Below are positions 1 to 7,425 of a stretch of DNA of 33,784 nt, one piece after another. The DNA lies in NCBI GenBank assembly GCA_050633285.1, contig JBOEGG010000010.1, forward strand, positions 1 through 33,784, read 5' to 3'. A program made the position numbers and the translations under genes. The stretch comes from UBA1672 sp050633285. Its GTDB lineage: Bacteria > Pseudomonadota > Alphaproteobacteria > Micavibrionales > Micavibrionaceae. Under the pieces are notes generated by a model. It was not told the origin of the DNA. It searched no databases and saw only the letters and a program-made list of their open reading frames with translations. Each line of letters starts with the position of its first letter. The first letter of the stretch is position 1.

Positions 1-219
1 CGGGGGGGACGAGCCTCTGGTGTATCTGTTGTTCCGCCAGGAGCATCGCAGAGTAGCGATGTTCGGGCAGGATCACCGCTGCAAGCATCTAAGCGGGAAG
101 CCCCCTTCAATACTAGGACTCCCTATCAGAGCCGTGGAAGACCACCACGTTGATAGGCTGGATGTGGAAGCTCGGTAACGAGTGAAGCTAACCAGTACTA
201 ATTGCTCGACTGGCTTGAA
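1..219 (+). rRNA. 23S ribosomal RNA, 3' end (partial)
   Basis: The first 219 bases read as the last part of a bacterial large-subunit rRNA (the conserved domain VI stretch with the sarcin-ricin region nearby and the terminal 'tggcttga' typical of alphaproteobacteria). The 5' part lies outside the window. The exact 3' end is estimated from similarity to known 23S ends. About 120 bases of internal spacer follow before the 5S gene, with no tRNA visible in it. Confidence 0.95.
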
Positions 220-342
220 TTTAAATTATGCAATGATTCGCAAAAGGTCATTGTTCACGCGCAGCGGTAAGTCCGTTGCAATCATCAAACAGTTTCAGAT
301 TTGAATGTTTGTATTTGGATGTCATATTAGGTAGGTTTAAAT

Positions 343-460
343 GATCTGGTGGTCATAGCGAGAGTGAAACACTTGATCCCATTCCGAACTCATTCGTGAA
401 ACCTCTCTGCGGCGATGGTACTGCATCTTAAGATGTGGGAGAGTAGCGCGCTGCCAGATC
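343..460 (+). rRNA. 5S ribosomal RNA
   Basis: About 118 bases that start with 'gatctggtggtcatagcgag' and end with the complementary 'ccagatc', so that the terminal helix closes. The internal 'cccattccgaactc' stretch is the conserved 5S loop. It lies in the same orientation as the 23S end, as expected for the last gene of an rRNA operon. Ends are uncertain by a few bases. Confidence 0.95.
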
Positions 461-510
461 TTTTAAGCTTATCTAATATTCAAACCTGTTCTACGACACT
501 TACAAATTAG

Positions 511-532
511 CCGCTCTTTTGAGCGGTTTTTT
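511..532 (+). terminator. rho-independent terminator of the rRNA operon
   Basis: A perfect 6-bp stem (ccgctc / gagcgg) with a tttt loop is followed by a run of six T. It lies 50 bases after the 5S end, so it should end the rRNA transcript before the carbonic anhydrase gene. Confidence 0.85.
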
Positions 533-594
533 GTATGTTTGACTTTTTATAATTATTTGGTGTAGGTTTGCGAAAATTAGAAGGAATATATGGC

Positions 595-1290
595 ATGAGT
601 GATAGTGAGTTGGGTTCCAAATTAAAATTATTGAAGGGTTTTAATGAATTTCGTACAGATCATTATGATGATGGTGTGCATAGTGAAGAAATGCGTCAAT
701 TGATTGATAAGCAAAACCCTAAGACGTTGATTATCAGTTGTTCTGATTCTCGTGTTTCTCCGGAAATTATTTTTGGTGCGGACGTTGGTGATATTTTTGG
801 AGAGCAGCAGGTGGCTGCGCTTGTTATGCCTTATGATAAGGAAACTGTTGCACAAAACTCTGTTGCGGCTTCTGTTGAATATGGGATTGAGCATTTAGGC
901 GTTGAAGAAGTTATTGTTATGGGGCACACGAAGTGTGGCGGGATACAGGCTTTGGTAAATACTGTAGAGAGTTGTGACGATTTACGGGAGACACCGTTAA
1001 GTGATGCACAAGAATGGGTTCTAAATGCAAAAAATGTTGTTCTGGATGCTAAGGCGTCAGTAATAGTGAATGATGATCTTGTTAAAACAATTGAAGAGCA
1101 TTCCATAATTTGGAGTTTGAATAATCTAAAAAACTATCCAAGTATTAAAGCTGGCTTAGAAGATGGTAGTGTTGTGGCTCGAGCGTGGCAATTTGATTTG
1201 GAAAGTGGGCATGTGCGTGAATATGATGAGGCAACTGGTGGTTTCGATGCCATTGATGGTCAAGCGCGTGATCAAGCCTTAGAGGTTTAG
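595..1290 (+). CDS. beta-carbonic anhydrase
   Basis: Interconverts CO2 and bicarbonate in the cytoplasm with a zinc ion. The zinc and catalytic residues of the beta class are visible: C49-x-D51-x-R53 in 'SCSDSR', then H111-x-x-C114 in 'MGHTKCGG'. The 231-residue length fits the bacterial family. I chose the ATG at 595 because a 'gaagga' ribosome site ends nine bases before it; an in-frame TTG at 568 would add nine residues but has no such site. Odd feature: the usual 'FVVRNVAN' type stretch after the CxDxR motif reads 'FGEQQVAALV', so the conserved Arg-Asn pair near the active site is Gln-Gln here. It is a single gene between the rRNA terminator and a small secreted protein. The family call is firm; the physiological role (bicarbonate supply) is inferred. 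Confidence 0.93.
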   Translation: MSDSELGSKLKLLKGFNEFRTDHYDDGVHSEEMRQLIDKQNPKTLIISCSDSRVSPEIIFGADVGDIFGEQQVAALVMPYDKETVAQNSVAASVEYGIEHLGVEEVIVMGHTKCGGIQALVNTVESCDDLRETPLSDAQEWVLNAKNVVLDAKASVIVNDDLVKTIEEHSIIWSLNNLKNYPSIKAGLEDGSVVARAWQFDLESGHVREYDEATGGFDAIDGQARDQALEV

Positions 1291-1376
1291 ACTTTATTTT
1301 AAAATTTTGACTTATTTGCCGATACGTATAATTTCCTTTATTCTATCTATATCATGGTATATGGAGGATAAGTGTC

Positions 1377-1883
1377 GTGTATCTCAAGTTATTAGCCTTT
1401 GTTTTACTATTCGTTGTTGTCGTTCAGCCTGTTTATGCACGTGGAGCACCTAAATGTGGTGTTGTCGAGCGTGGTGATATTAAGGATGTTTATGATATTG
1501 CGAAGGATGTGCGTTATTATCATGATGTGCGCGGTGACCTTGATGCGGCGTGTGCTGCTCTTCAAAAATTGGAGGATTGGGAAGATCGTTTATTAAGAGA
1601 GGAACGGCACAGTAAATCGTATAAGAATGACCGTGATAGAGCTATTGCTCCGGTTCAAAATGCTCTGCGTAAAATTAGACCTCCATTAAAGGTGATGTCC
1701 GTCTGGCTACGTGTTGATCCGGATAATACGCGTGATGAAGCGGTTCGTATTGCACGTATTAGATCTGCACGTGATGATGTGAAATCTTATCAGAGGGCAT
1801 TAAGGAACGGGCAGGGCGTTATTGCAAAATTTATGAGTGATTATAATAAGCGTAAAGCACAGGTAAGTGATGGTGATAGGTAG
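1377..1883 (+). CDS. small secreted or periplasmic protein, unknown family
   Basis: 168 residues from a GTG start with 'ggagg' nine bases upstream. The first 21 residues form a signal peptide: a Lys, a long Leu/Val/Phe core and 'VYA' before a probable cleavage at residue 21. The mature part is rich in Arg, Asp and Lys and looks helical; it has one pair of cysteines (in 'APKCGV' and 'LDAACAAL'). I do not recognise a family. A -10-like 'tataat' stands at 1327-1332 with only a weak -35 (ttttga at 1305), so the gene may have its own promoter. The strand and codon pattern fit a real gene. Confidence 0.75.
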   Translation: MYLKLLAFVLLFVVVVQPVYARGAPKCGVVERGDIKDVYDIAKDVRYYHDVRGDLDAACAALQKLEDWEDRLLREERHSKSYKNDRDRAIAPVQNALRKIRPPLKVMSVWLRVDPDNTRDEAVRIARIRSARDDVKSYQRALRNGQGVIAKFMSDYNKRKAQVSDGDR

Positions 1884-1915
1884 ATTTCCGGGTTATTATT
1901 CGATTGTGTAAGACG

Positions 1916-2497
1916 CTATTTCTTCTCTTTTTTTCTCTCTTTTTCCCTTTTTTTGAGGGATTTAATATCTTTTAAGAGGTTGTTGATGTGTGGGAATAAT
2001 GCCTCTTCGTAGACTGATTTCTTGTCTTCCGACATTCCGGAAAGCAGGCCTTTAACCAATAAGACGGCTGTGTCATCAACTTCGGCATTTTTCAATGCCT
2101 TTTGTATTTCTAAATTTTCATAGTAAACAATTTTTTTTACAGCATGATCTAGGATCGTTTGGATGCTTTTATCTGTTCTGACCAAGCGTTTTTGGAAATC
2201 TTGTCGTGTGATTGTTACAACTGTTGTTGTTGTTAATGCTTCGTAGCTTAGTTTTGCAGGTTCATCAATCATAAGGTTTATTTCACCAATGATTGTGCCG
2301 GGGCCGTAGGTTGCGACTTCTATTTTTCGGTCATCGAGTTTTTTATATGCCGCGATTTCTCCATTTTGCACAACATATGCGCGTGCATTCTCTTCACCTT
2401 CTCGTATAAATGATTTTCCAGGTTGGAGGACATTTCTTTCCAAAACACTTGTTTTTGCATTCATGCTGAGGCCCGCTTTGATTGTAAAATACACCAT
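1916..2497 (-). CDS. cyclic-nucleotide-binding-fold protein without an output domain
   Basis: 193 residues. About residues 20-115 show the cNMP-binding (CRP-like) beta-roll: 'AYVVQNGEIAAYKK' followed by 'GPGTIIGEINLMID'. The phosphate-binding cassette keeps Gly-Glu (71-72), but the Arg normally found in 'PRxA' is absent (the stretch reads 'EPAKLSYEA'), so cAMP or cGMP binding is doubtful. There is no helix-turn-helix after the fold. Instead comes a helical region and a very basic tail made mostly of Lys, Arg and Glu. A second possible start (Met 12, at 2464) cannot be excluded; neither start has a strong ribosome site. Convergent with the upstream secreted-protein gene. Role unknown; it may sense another ligand or be a scaffold. 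Confidence 0.8.
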   Translation of the reverse strand: MVYFTIKAGLSMNAKTSVLERNVLQPGKSFIREGEENARAYVVQNGEIAAYKKLDDRKIEVATYGPGTIIGEINLMIDEPAKLSYEALTTTTVVTITRQDFQKRLVRTDKSIQTILDHAVKKIVYYENLEIQKALKNAEVDDTAVLLVKGLLSGMSEDKKSVYEEALFPHINNLLKDIKSLKKREKERKKEKK

Positions 2498-2657
2498 ATG
2501 ATAGTAGGTGTTTTTTTATCTATCATACAGTTTTTATCAAGTTTTTCTACTCTCTTATTAGAGTAACTATGTATGCCGTTGCACAGCAGCAATATAAACC
2601 TTTTCAATAGTTTAATGTCGTATAAGAAGGGGGCTATCGGAAAAGGAATGAAAGTAT

Positions 2658-2686
2658 TTGTTAAGTGCTTATAAAACCGCTATAAT
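2658..2686 (+). promoter_or_regulatory. sigma-70-type promoter for the 42-residue ORF
   Basis: -35 'ttgtta' (2658-2663) and a perfect -10 'tataat' (2681-2686) are separated by exactly 17 bases. A start of transcription near 2693 would leave about 33 bases of leader before the ATG at 2726. This is the best-looking promoter in the intergenic stretch 2498-2725. Confidence 0.6.
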
Positions 2687-2725
2687 CCGCACTATATCGA
2701 GATAATTAGAAGAGGAGTAGCTGTT

Positions 2726-2854
2726 ATGACAACGGCATATGCGTGTGCATCCGGTGGGGTGTTATTTGTTCCTGAGAAGATTGAAAAAACGATGCCCAGG
2801 ATAGTGATGCGGCGTTCAAATGATAATGAAGAAACGCAAGAGCGCGACCAATAG
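2726..2854 (+). CDS. 42-residue small protein, unknown
   Basis: A short ORF with a good ribosome site ('agaggag' about eight bases upstream of ATG), a consensus promoter about 40 bases before it and a strong terminator 18 bases after its stop. It therefore forms a complete transcription unit of about 200 bases. The product starts 'MTTAYACASGGVLFVPEKIE' and ends in a charged tail. No family is recognised and no signal peptide is evident. It could equally be a small RNA with a chance ORF, but the placement of the ribosome site argues for translation. Confidence 0.5.
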   Translation: MTTAYACASGGVLFVPEKIEKTMPRIVMRRSNDNEETQERDQ

Positions 2855-2872
2855 TGTAATTATAGGTAACAT

Positions 2873-2893
2873 GCCCCGTTTAGACGGGGCTTT
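2873..2893 (+). terminator. rho-independent terminator after the 42-residue ORF
   Basis: A perfect 7-bp GC-rich stem (gccccgt / acggggc) with a ttag loop is followed by ttt. It separates the small ORF from the pyrophosphatase gene. Confidence 0.8.
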
Positions 2894-2987
2894 ACTTTAT
2901 AAAAAGGCTTGCCGATCGCGTGGCATACTTGTATGACTCTCTTTTATATAAAAGACACTTAACCCGCAAAAGGGAGTTTATAAAAAG

Positions 2988-3527
2988 ATGGATATCTCTA
3001 AAATTTCTGTTGGTGAAGATGCACCGAATGATGTGCATGTTATCATTGAAAATACGGCAGGCGGTACACCTGTAAAATATGAAATAGACAAAGAGTCGGG
3101 TGCTTTGTTTGTTGATCGTTTTGTACACACACCGATGTTTTACCCGGCAAATTATGGTTTTATTCCACAAACCCTTGGTGGCGACGGTGATCCGGTCGAT
3201 GTTTTGGTTTATGCACAACATGCGATCATGCCTGGTGCGGTTATTCGTGCGCGCCCGGTTGGTGTCTTGGTCATGGAAGATGATGGTGGTCAGGATGAAA
3301 AAATTCTAGCTGTTCCAGTTGATAAGATGCACCCAATGTTTGCGGATATTAAAGAATATAGCGACTTGCCTCAGATCCTTTTGGATGAGATTGAGCACTT
3401 CTTTACACATTACAAAGACCTTGAAAAAGGGAAATGGGTAAAGATGCAGGGCTGGGAAGGTTCTGAGAAAGCCAAAGCCTTAATTATTGAAGGTATTGAA
3501 AATGAAAAAGGCGCAAAAGCAGCGTAA
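2988..3527 (+). CDS. ppa: inorganic pyrophosphatase, family I
   Basis: Hydrolyses pyrophosphate to two phosphates in the cytoplasm and so pulls biosynthetic reactions forward; needs Mg2+. The family I signature 'DGDPVDVLV' is present, preceded by 'FYPANYGFIPQT'. The C-terminal 'KWVKMQGW' is also typical. The 179-residue length is the usual bacterial size. An 'agggag' ribosome site stands before the ATG. A possible promoter (ttgccg at 2909, tatgac at 2932, 17-base spacer) is weaker than that of the small ORF upstream. It is followed by its own terminator, so it is probably monocistronic. Confidence 0.97.
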   Translation: MDISKISVGEDAPNDVHVIIENTAGGTPVKYEIDKESGALFVDRFVHTPMFYPANYGFIPQTLGGDGDPVDVLVYAQHAIMPGAVIRARPVGVLVMEDDGGQDEKILAVPVDKMHPMFADIKEYSDLPQILLDEIEHFFTHYKDLEKGKWVKMQGWEGSEKAKALIIEGIENEKGAKAA

Positions 3528-3550
3528 GTTTTCATGAATATGTTTTGTAG

Positions 3551-3584
3551 CGGTGCGAAGGTTTATTCTTTCGCACCGTTTTTT
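3551..3584 (+). terminator. rho-independent terminator of ppa
   Basis: A 9-bp perfect stem (cggtgcgaa / ttcgcaccg) with a short T-rich loop is followed by six T, 24 bases after the ppa stop codon. Confidence 0.88.
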
Positions 3585-3778
3585 ATTATGCCGTTATCTA
3601 TTTAATTTTGAGAGTGGGTGTAGGCTTTAGATAAGCTGATTATTCGCACATAAAAACGTTGTTGCCTATGTATGTGCTTGTGCAAATAATAAGGTCGTGA
3701 TTTGCGGAAAAGTATCTTGCATGCGTATGGAATTGGGTATAGAGACCTAAGCATAATAAAAGTTTCAGGAGATAAGAC

Positions 3779-5296
3779 ATGGTCATGATGCCGGAATGGG
3801 TTGCACAAGGGTTAGCGTTGCTTGCGACGTTGTTTATTTTGGTGATCGGGCTGGCTATGGCGGTTGTTGTTGTCATGTATGTGATTGACATTACGCAGCG
3901 TAAAGATGCTGTGCGCCATAATTTTCCTGTTCTTGGGCGTTTTCGTTATTTATTTCAGTTTTTAGGGGAGTTTTTCCGTCAGTATTTTTTTGCGATGGAT
4001 CGAGAGGAAATGCCCTTTAACCGCGCGGAGCGTGAGTGGGTTTACCGTTCGGCGAAGAATAAGGCGAATACGGTTGCTTTTGGATCGACAAAGAATATTA
4101 GCTCAACAGGCTCTTATATCTTCACAAGTTGTGCTTTTGCGCCGCTTGATAAAGATGCGGCAGAAACGCGCGCTATTCGGATGGGGCCATATTGTCGTCA
4201 TCCATATGATGCGCGGTCTATCTTCAATATCTCGGGGATGAGTTATGGTGCATTGTCTAAGCCCGCGGTACGGGCGTTATCAAATGGTGCGCGTATGGCG
4301 GGATGTTGGCTTAATACCGGTGAGGGGGGGATTTCCCCGTATCATTTGGAGGGCGGTGCAGATGTTGTGTTTCAGATCGGAACGGCAAAATATGGTATTC
4401 GCAAAGAAGATGGTTCTGTTTGTGATGATAAGTTGCGCAAAATTGCAGTACATGAACAGATAAAGATGTTTGAGGTTAAGCTTTCGCAGGGGGCAAAGCC
4501 GGGTAAAGGCGGGATTTTACCAGCGGATAAAGTTTCGGCGGATATTGCGCGCATTCGTGGGATTGCGGAAGGGGAAGCATCTATATCCCCTAATCGTCAT
4601 CCGGAGATTAGTAATGTTGAAGAGTTGCTTGATTTTATAAATCATGTTCGAGATGTGTCGGGTAAGCCTGTTGGCTTTAAAACTGTTATTGGGTCGTCTG
4701 AATGGATTGAGGATTTGTGTAAGGCTATTCATAAGCGCGGTATTGAGAGTGCGCCTGACTTTATTACGGTTGATGGCGGTGATGGTGGTACGGGTGCGGC
4801 GCCTATGGCCTTGATGGATAATGTCGGGCTTGTCCTGAAAGAAGCTTTGCCTATGGTGTCAGATATTTTACACAAATATGGTTTGCGTGAGCGTATTCAT
4901 ATTGTTGCTTCGGGGAAATTGATTACCCCTGCGGATGTTGCGTGGGCGCTTTGTACGGGGGCGGATTTTGTGAATTCTGCGCGCGGGTTTATGTTTGCTT
5001 TGGGATGTATTCAATCTTTGAAATGTAACAATAATACTTGCCCAACAGGTGTTGCAACGCATCAGAAGCATTTACAAGCTGGTTTAAATCCAGAGGATAA
5101 GGCGGTAAAAGTTGCCAATTATGCGAAGAACGTGACGCATGAGGTTGAAGTTATTGCACATTCTTGCGGAGTTTTTGAGCCACGCCAGTTAAAGCGCAAA
5201 CATGTGCGTATTGTGCAAGATACCGGCCTATCTATTGCGATGGATAAAATTTATCCGCGCCCTGAAGTCGTTGTTGATGCGGATAAGGCTGCGTAA
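3779..5296 (+). CDS. membrane-anchored FMN-binding glutamate synthase-like protein (GltB domain 2 family)
   Basis: 505 residues. Residues 8-38 are one hydrophobic helix, so the protein should be anchored in the inner membrane. About residues 85-480 form the FMN-binding TIM barrel of the glutamate synthase family ('GMSYGALSKPAVRALS', 'NTGEGGISPYH', 'PGKGGILP', 'VDGGDGGTGAAP'). C410, C416 and C421 match the 3Fe-4S cysteine cluster of GltB. The N-terminal glutaminase domain and the C-terminal GXGXG domain of true GltB are missing, so it is not a complete NADPH-GOGAT. It is one of the stand-alone 'GltB2-like' oxidoreductases of unknown substrate. 'aggaga' lies seven bases before the ATG. It stands alone, convergent with the thiamine operon. 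Confidence 0.88.
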   Translation: MVMMPEWVAQGLALLATLFILVIGLAMAVVVVMYVIDITQRKDAVRHNFPVLGRFRYLFQFLGEFFRQYFFAMDREEMPFNRAEREWVYRSAKNKANTVAFGSTKNISSTGSYIFTSCAFAPLDKDAAETRAIRMGPYCRHPYDARSIFNISGMSYGALSKPAVRALSNGARMAGCWLNTGEGGISPYHLEGGADVVFQIGTAKYGIRKEDGSVCDDKLRKIAVHEQIKMFEVKLSQGAKPGKGGILPADKVSADIARIRGIAEGEASISPNRHPEISNVEELLDFINHVRDVSGKPVGFKTVIGSSEWIEDLCKAIHKRGIESAPDFITVDGGDGGTGAAPMALMDNVGLVLKEALPMVSDILHKYGLRERIHIVASGKLITPADVAWALCTGADFVNSARGFMFALGCIQSLKCNNNTCPTGVATHQKHLQAGLNPEDKAVKVANYAKNVTHEVEVIAHSCGVFEPRQLKRKHVRIVQDTGLSIAMDKIYPRPEVVVDADKAA

Positions 5297-5324
5297 TCTA
5301 CTCTTATTCAAGAAGGGCAGGACG

Positions 5325-6389
5325 CTAGACGCTGAACTTATCTAAAATACAGATATCTTCGTACCCTTTTGCGTCTAGGTATTCGACGGCTTGGCGGCTG
5401 CGGATGTTTCCCGCGCAGATAAAGGCAAGGCGTTGATCTGTTGGTAGTTCATCAAGACGGTTTATAAGCTCGGGCAGAGGGATATTAATCGGTGTATTTT
5501 TAATGAGTGGATTTTTAAGTGGATCTGCGGTTATTTCCTCAGGTTGGCGGACATCAATAATTGCTGTTTCTTGTTCATTCAAAGTATCAATTGAGATCAT
5601 TTTTATCATGTTCTTATCCTTATTTGTTTTTGTTGGTTTCTCTGCCTGATGTGTTGCGTTCTTGCAGGAGGGACAGTTTATATCTTTTGTTATTAGTATA
5701 GTTTCGGACTGTATCGTTTTCAAATTAAATATTTGGAATTGTTTTTCTTTTATCTCTTTTATCTCAGTGAGATAGCCTAATGCTACATGCGCCTGATATA
5801 GGCCTATTATACCTGCCGATGTGCCAATAATTCCGGCTTCGTTACAGTTTTTTGCATCTGTGGGGAATTCGGGGAAGAGGCAACGATAACATGCTTTATC
5901 GCTTTTATATCCTTCAAATATACCGATTTGTCCGCCGAATTGGTTGACGCTTGCGCTGATTAGGGGGCGCATAAGGGTGATTGAGAGATCGTTGAGCAGT
6001 GCTTTTGTTGCGAAGTTATCACTGCCGTCTAGAATGATATCAATATTATATGGTGTGATTAGTGATGTGGCGTTTTCTTTGTCTAATTTATCTGTGATGG
6101 CTGTGACTTTTATATCGGGATTTAGGTTTTTTAAATAGGCCTGTGTGAGCCGAGCTTTATTCTTTCCTTGCTCATCTGATTTATAAATTGTTTGGCGGCC
6201 TAGATTGGTAATGTCTACATAATCGTGATCTATGATGATGATGTGCCCGATGCCTGCGCCTGCCAGATAGGGGAGAGCAGCTGCGCCTAATCCACCTGCG
6301 CCAATCATAAGAAGGGTGGTTTGTTGTAGTTTTTCCTGCTTTAGCAAATCAATTTCAGGCAGGGCTAGTTGTCTGGCATAGCGTTGCAT
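5325..6389 (-). CDS. thiF: ThiF-like adenylyltransferase fused to a rhodanese domain
   Basis: Adenylates the C-terminus of ThiS and helps load sulfur on it for thiazole synthesis. The start used is the ATG at 6389 (N-terminus 'MQRYARQLALPEIDLL', normal for ThiF/MoeB), four bases after the thiG stop; a longer frame from 6434 would overlap thiG by 41 bases. Residues 30-35 'GAGGLG' form the nucleotide loop. C167/C170 and C239/C242 are the zinc cysteine pairs. C182 in 'NCNEAG' sits where E. coli ThiF has the Cys that bonds to ThiS. Residues 260-354 are a rhodanese domain with C325 in 'FICAGNIRS' as the likely persulfide carrier. The fusion could replace the rhodanese part of ThiI. MoeB is the alternative call, but the operon favours ThiF. 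Last gene of the thi operon. Confidence 0.9.
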   Translation of the reverse strand: MQRYARQLALPEIDLLKQEKLQQTTLLMIGAGGLGAAALPYLAGAGIGHIIIIDHDYVDITNLGRQTIYKSDEQGKNKARLTQAYLKNLNPDIKVTAITDKLDKENATSLITPYNIDIILDGSDNFATKALLNDLSITLMRPLISASVNQFGGQIGIFEGYKSDKACYRCLFPEFPTDAKNCNEAGIIGTSAGIIGLYQAHVALGYLTEIKEIKEKQFQIFNLKTIQSETILITKDINCPSCKNATHQAEKPTKTNKDKNMIKMISIDTLNEQETAIIDVRQPEEITADPLKNPLIKNTPINIPLPELINRLDELPTDQRLAFICAGNIRSRQAVEYLDAKGYEDICILDKFSV

Positions 6390-6393
6390 GGGG

Positions 6394-7191
6394 TCATCCC
6401 GTTTGTTTATCTTGATGCCAAAATGGCCGATCAAGTAGGGGCGTTGAGGTGTTTGCGTTTTCTTGCGGTGCGATTGTGCCTGATAGGTAGGCTGCGCGGC
6501 CGGCTTTTACGCCATTTGTGAATGCTTGTGCCATTAAGGGGGGATCACCTGCTTTTGCAACAGCAGTATTTAACAATACGGCATCATATCCTATTTCCAT
6601 TGCTGCTGCGGCGTGTGAGGGAGTGCCAAGGCCTGCGTCGATAACCAATGTTTTGTCAGGAAAGCGATCACGTAATTGCTTCAGAGCGTAAATGTTGTTT
6701 AGCCCTCTACCTGAGCCAATAGGTGCGCCCCAGGGCATTAATATGTCACACCCCAGATCAACAAGCCGTTGTGCAAGGATGAGGTCGTCAGTCATGTATG
6801 GGTACACTTCAAAACCTAAATTTATAAGTTTTTCAGTGGCTTCTAAAAGCGTGTAAGGGTCAGGTTGCAGGGTGTAGTCATCACCGATAACTTCTAATTT
6901 TATACGATTCGTTTCAAAAACCTCACGTGCCATTTGCGCGGTGGTGACGGCCTCTTCTACGCCATAGCATCCGGCGGTATTGGGTAGAATGGGAGTATTA
7001 AATCCTTTTATGATATCCCAGAATGCTTGTCCTTTTCCTGCGGCATTTTCACGGCGTAAGGACACGGTTAGCAGGCCGGGCTGTGCGGCTTCAATTGAGG
7101 CACGTAAAATTTCGGGAGAGGGGTAAGCAGCCGTTCCTAAAAACAGGCGTGATGTGATGTCAGTTTTGCCGATTTTCCAATTTTCTTGCAT
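6394..7191 (-). CDS. thiG: thiazole synthase ThiG
   Basis: Makes the thiazole phosphate part of thiamine from deoxyxylulose 5-phosphate, ThiS thiocarboxylate and dehydroglycine. 265 residues with the TIM-barrel motifs of the family: 'NTAGC', 'KLEVIGDD' with K98 as the Schiff-base lysine, 'YPYMTDD', 'MPWGAPIGSGRGL' and 'VIDAGLGTPSHA'. It lies between thiS (33 bases upstream) and thiF (4 bases downstream) on the same strand, so translation is probably coupled. Confidence 0.97.
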   Translation of the reverse strand: MQENWKIGKTDITSRLFLGTAAYPSPEILRASIEAAQPGLLTVSLRRENAAGKGQAFWDIIKGFNTPILPNTAGCYGVEEAVTTAQMAREVFETNRIKLEVIGDDYTLQPDPYTLLEATEKLINLGFEVYPYMTDDLILAQRLVDLGCDILMPWGAPIGSGRGLNNIYALKQLRDRFPDKTLVIDAGLGTPSHAAAAMEIGYDAVLLNTAVAKAGDPPLMAQAFTNGVKAGRAAYLSGTIAPQENANTSTPLLDRPFWHQDKQTG

Positions 7192-7224
7192 CTTCTCTTC
7201 CTAGTTTTTTGTTTATTTATTACC

Positions 7225-7425
7225 TTAGCCACCTTGCATGGGGGCGACTATTTCGACTTTATCATTTTCGTTTATAAGCTGTTCAGAATAGTTTGATTTT
7301 GGAACAAATACACCGTTTAGGGCAACGGCGACCAGTTTACCGTCATAGCCTTCATGCGATAAAAAGTCGTGGATGTTTATTGTTTTATCAAGCGTAAGCG
7401 CGTTGCCGTTTAGAATGATGTTCAT
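7225..7425 (-). CDS. thiS: sulfur carrier protein ThiS
   Basis: 66-residue ubiquitin-like protein that ends in the essential Gly-Gly ('VAPMQGG'); its C-terminus carries the sulfur for ThiG. Start taken at the ATG at 7425, which gives the normal 'MNIILNG' N-terminus and length; a longer frame from 7464 would add 13 residues that the family lacks. The gene begins inside the 3' end of thiO (38-base overlap) with 'ggaaagg' upstream, a sign of translational coupling. Confidence 0.93.
   Translation of the reverse strand: MNIILNGNALTLDKTINIHDFLSHEGYDGKLVAVALNGVFVPKSNYSEQLINENDKVEIVAPMQGG

Noticed and set aside
1300..1332. ttgact with tataat before the secreted protein as a full promoter
   Set aside because: The spacer is only 14 bases; the 16-base alternative has a poor -35, so it is noted only in the gene entry.
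2498..2640. Possible tRNA or structured RNA between the cNMP-fold gene and the small ORF
   Set aside because: No cloverleaf, T-arm or stable hairpin could be made out by eye.
5325..6434. Longer ThiF start at 6434
   Set aside because: It overlaps thiG by 41 bases and adds 15 residues that lie before the normal ThiF N-terminus.
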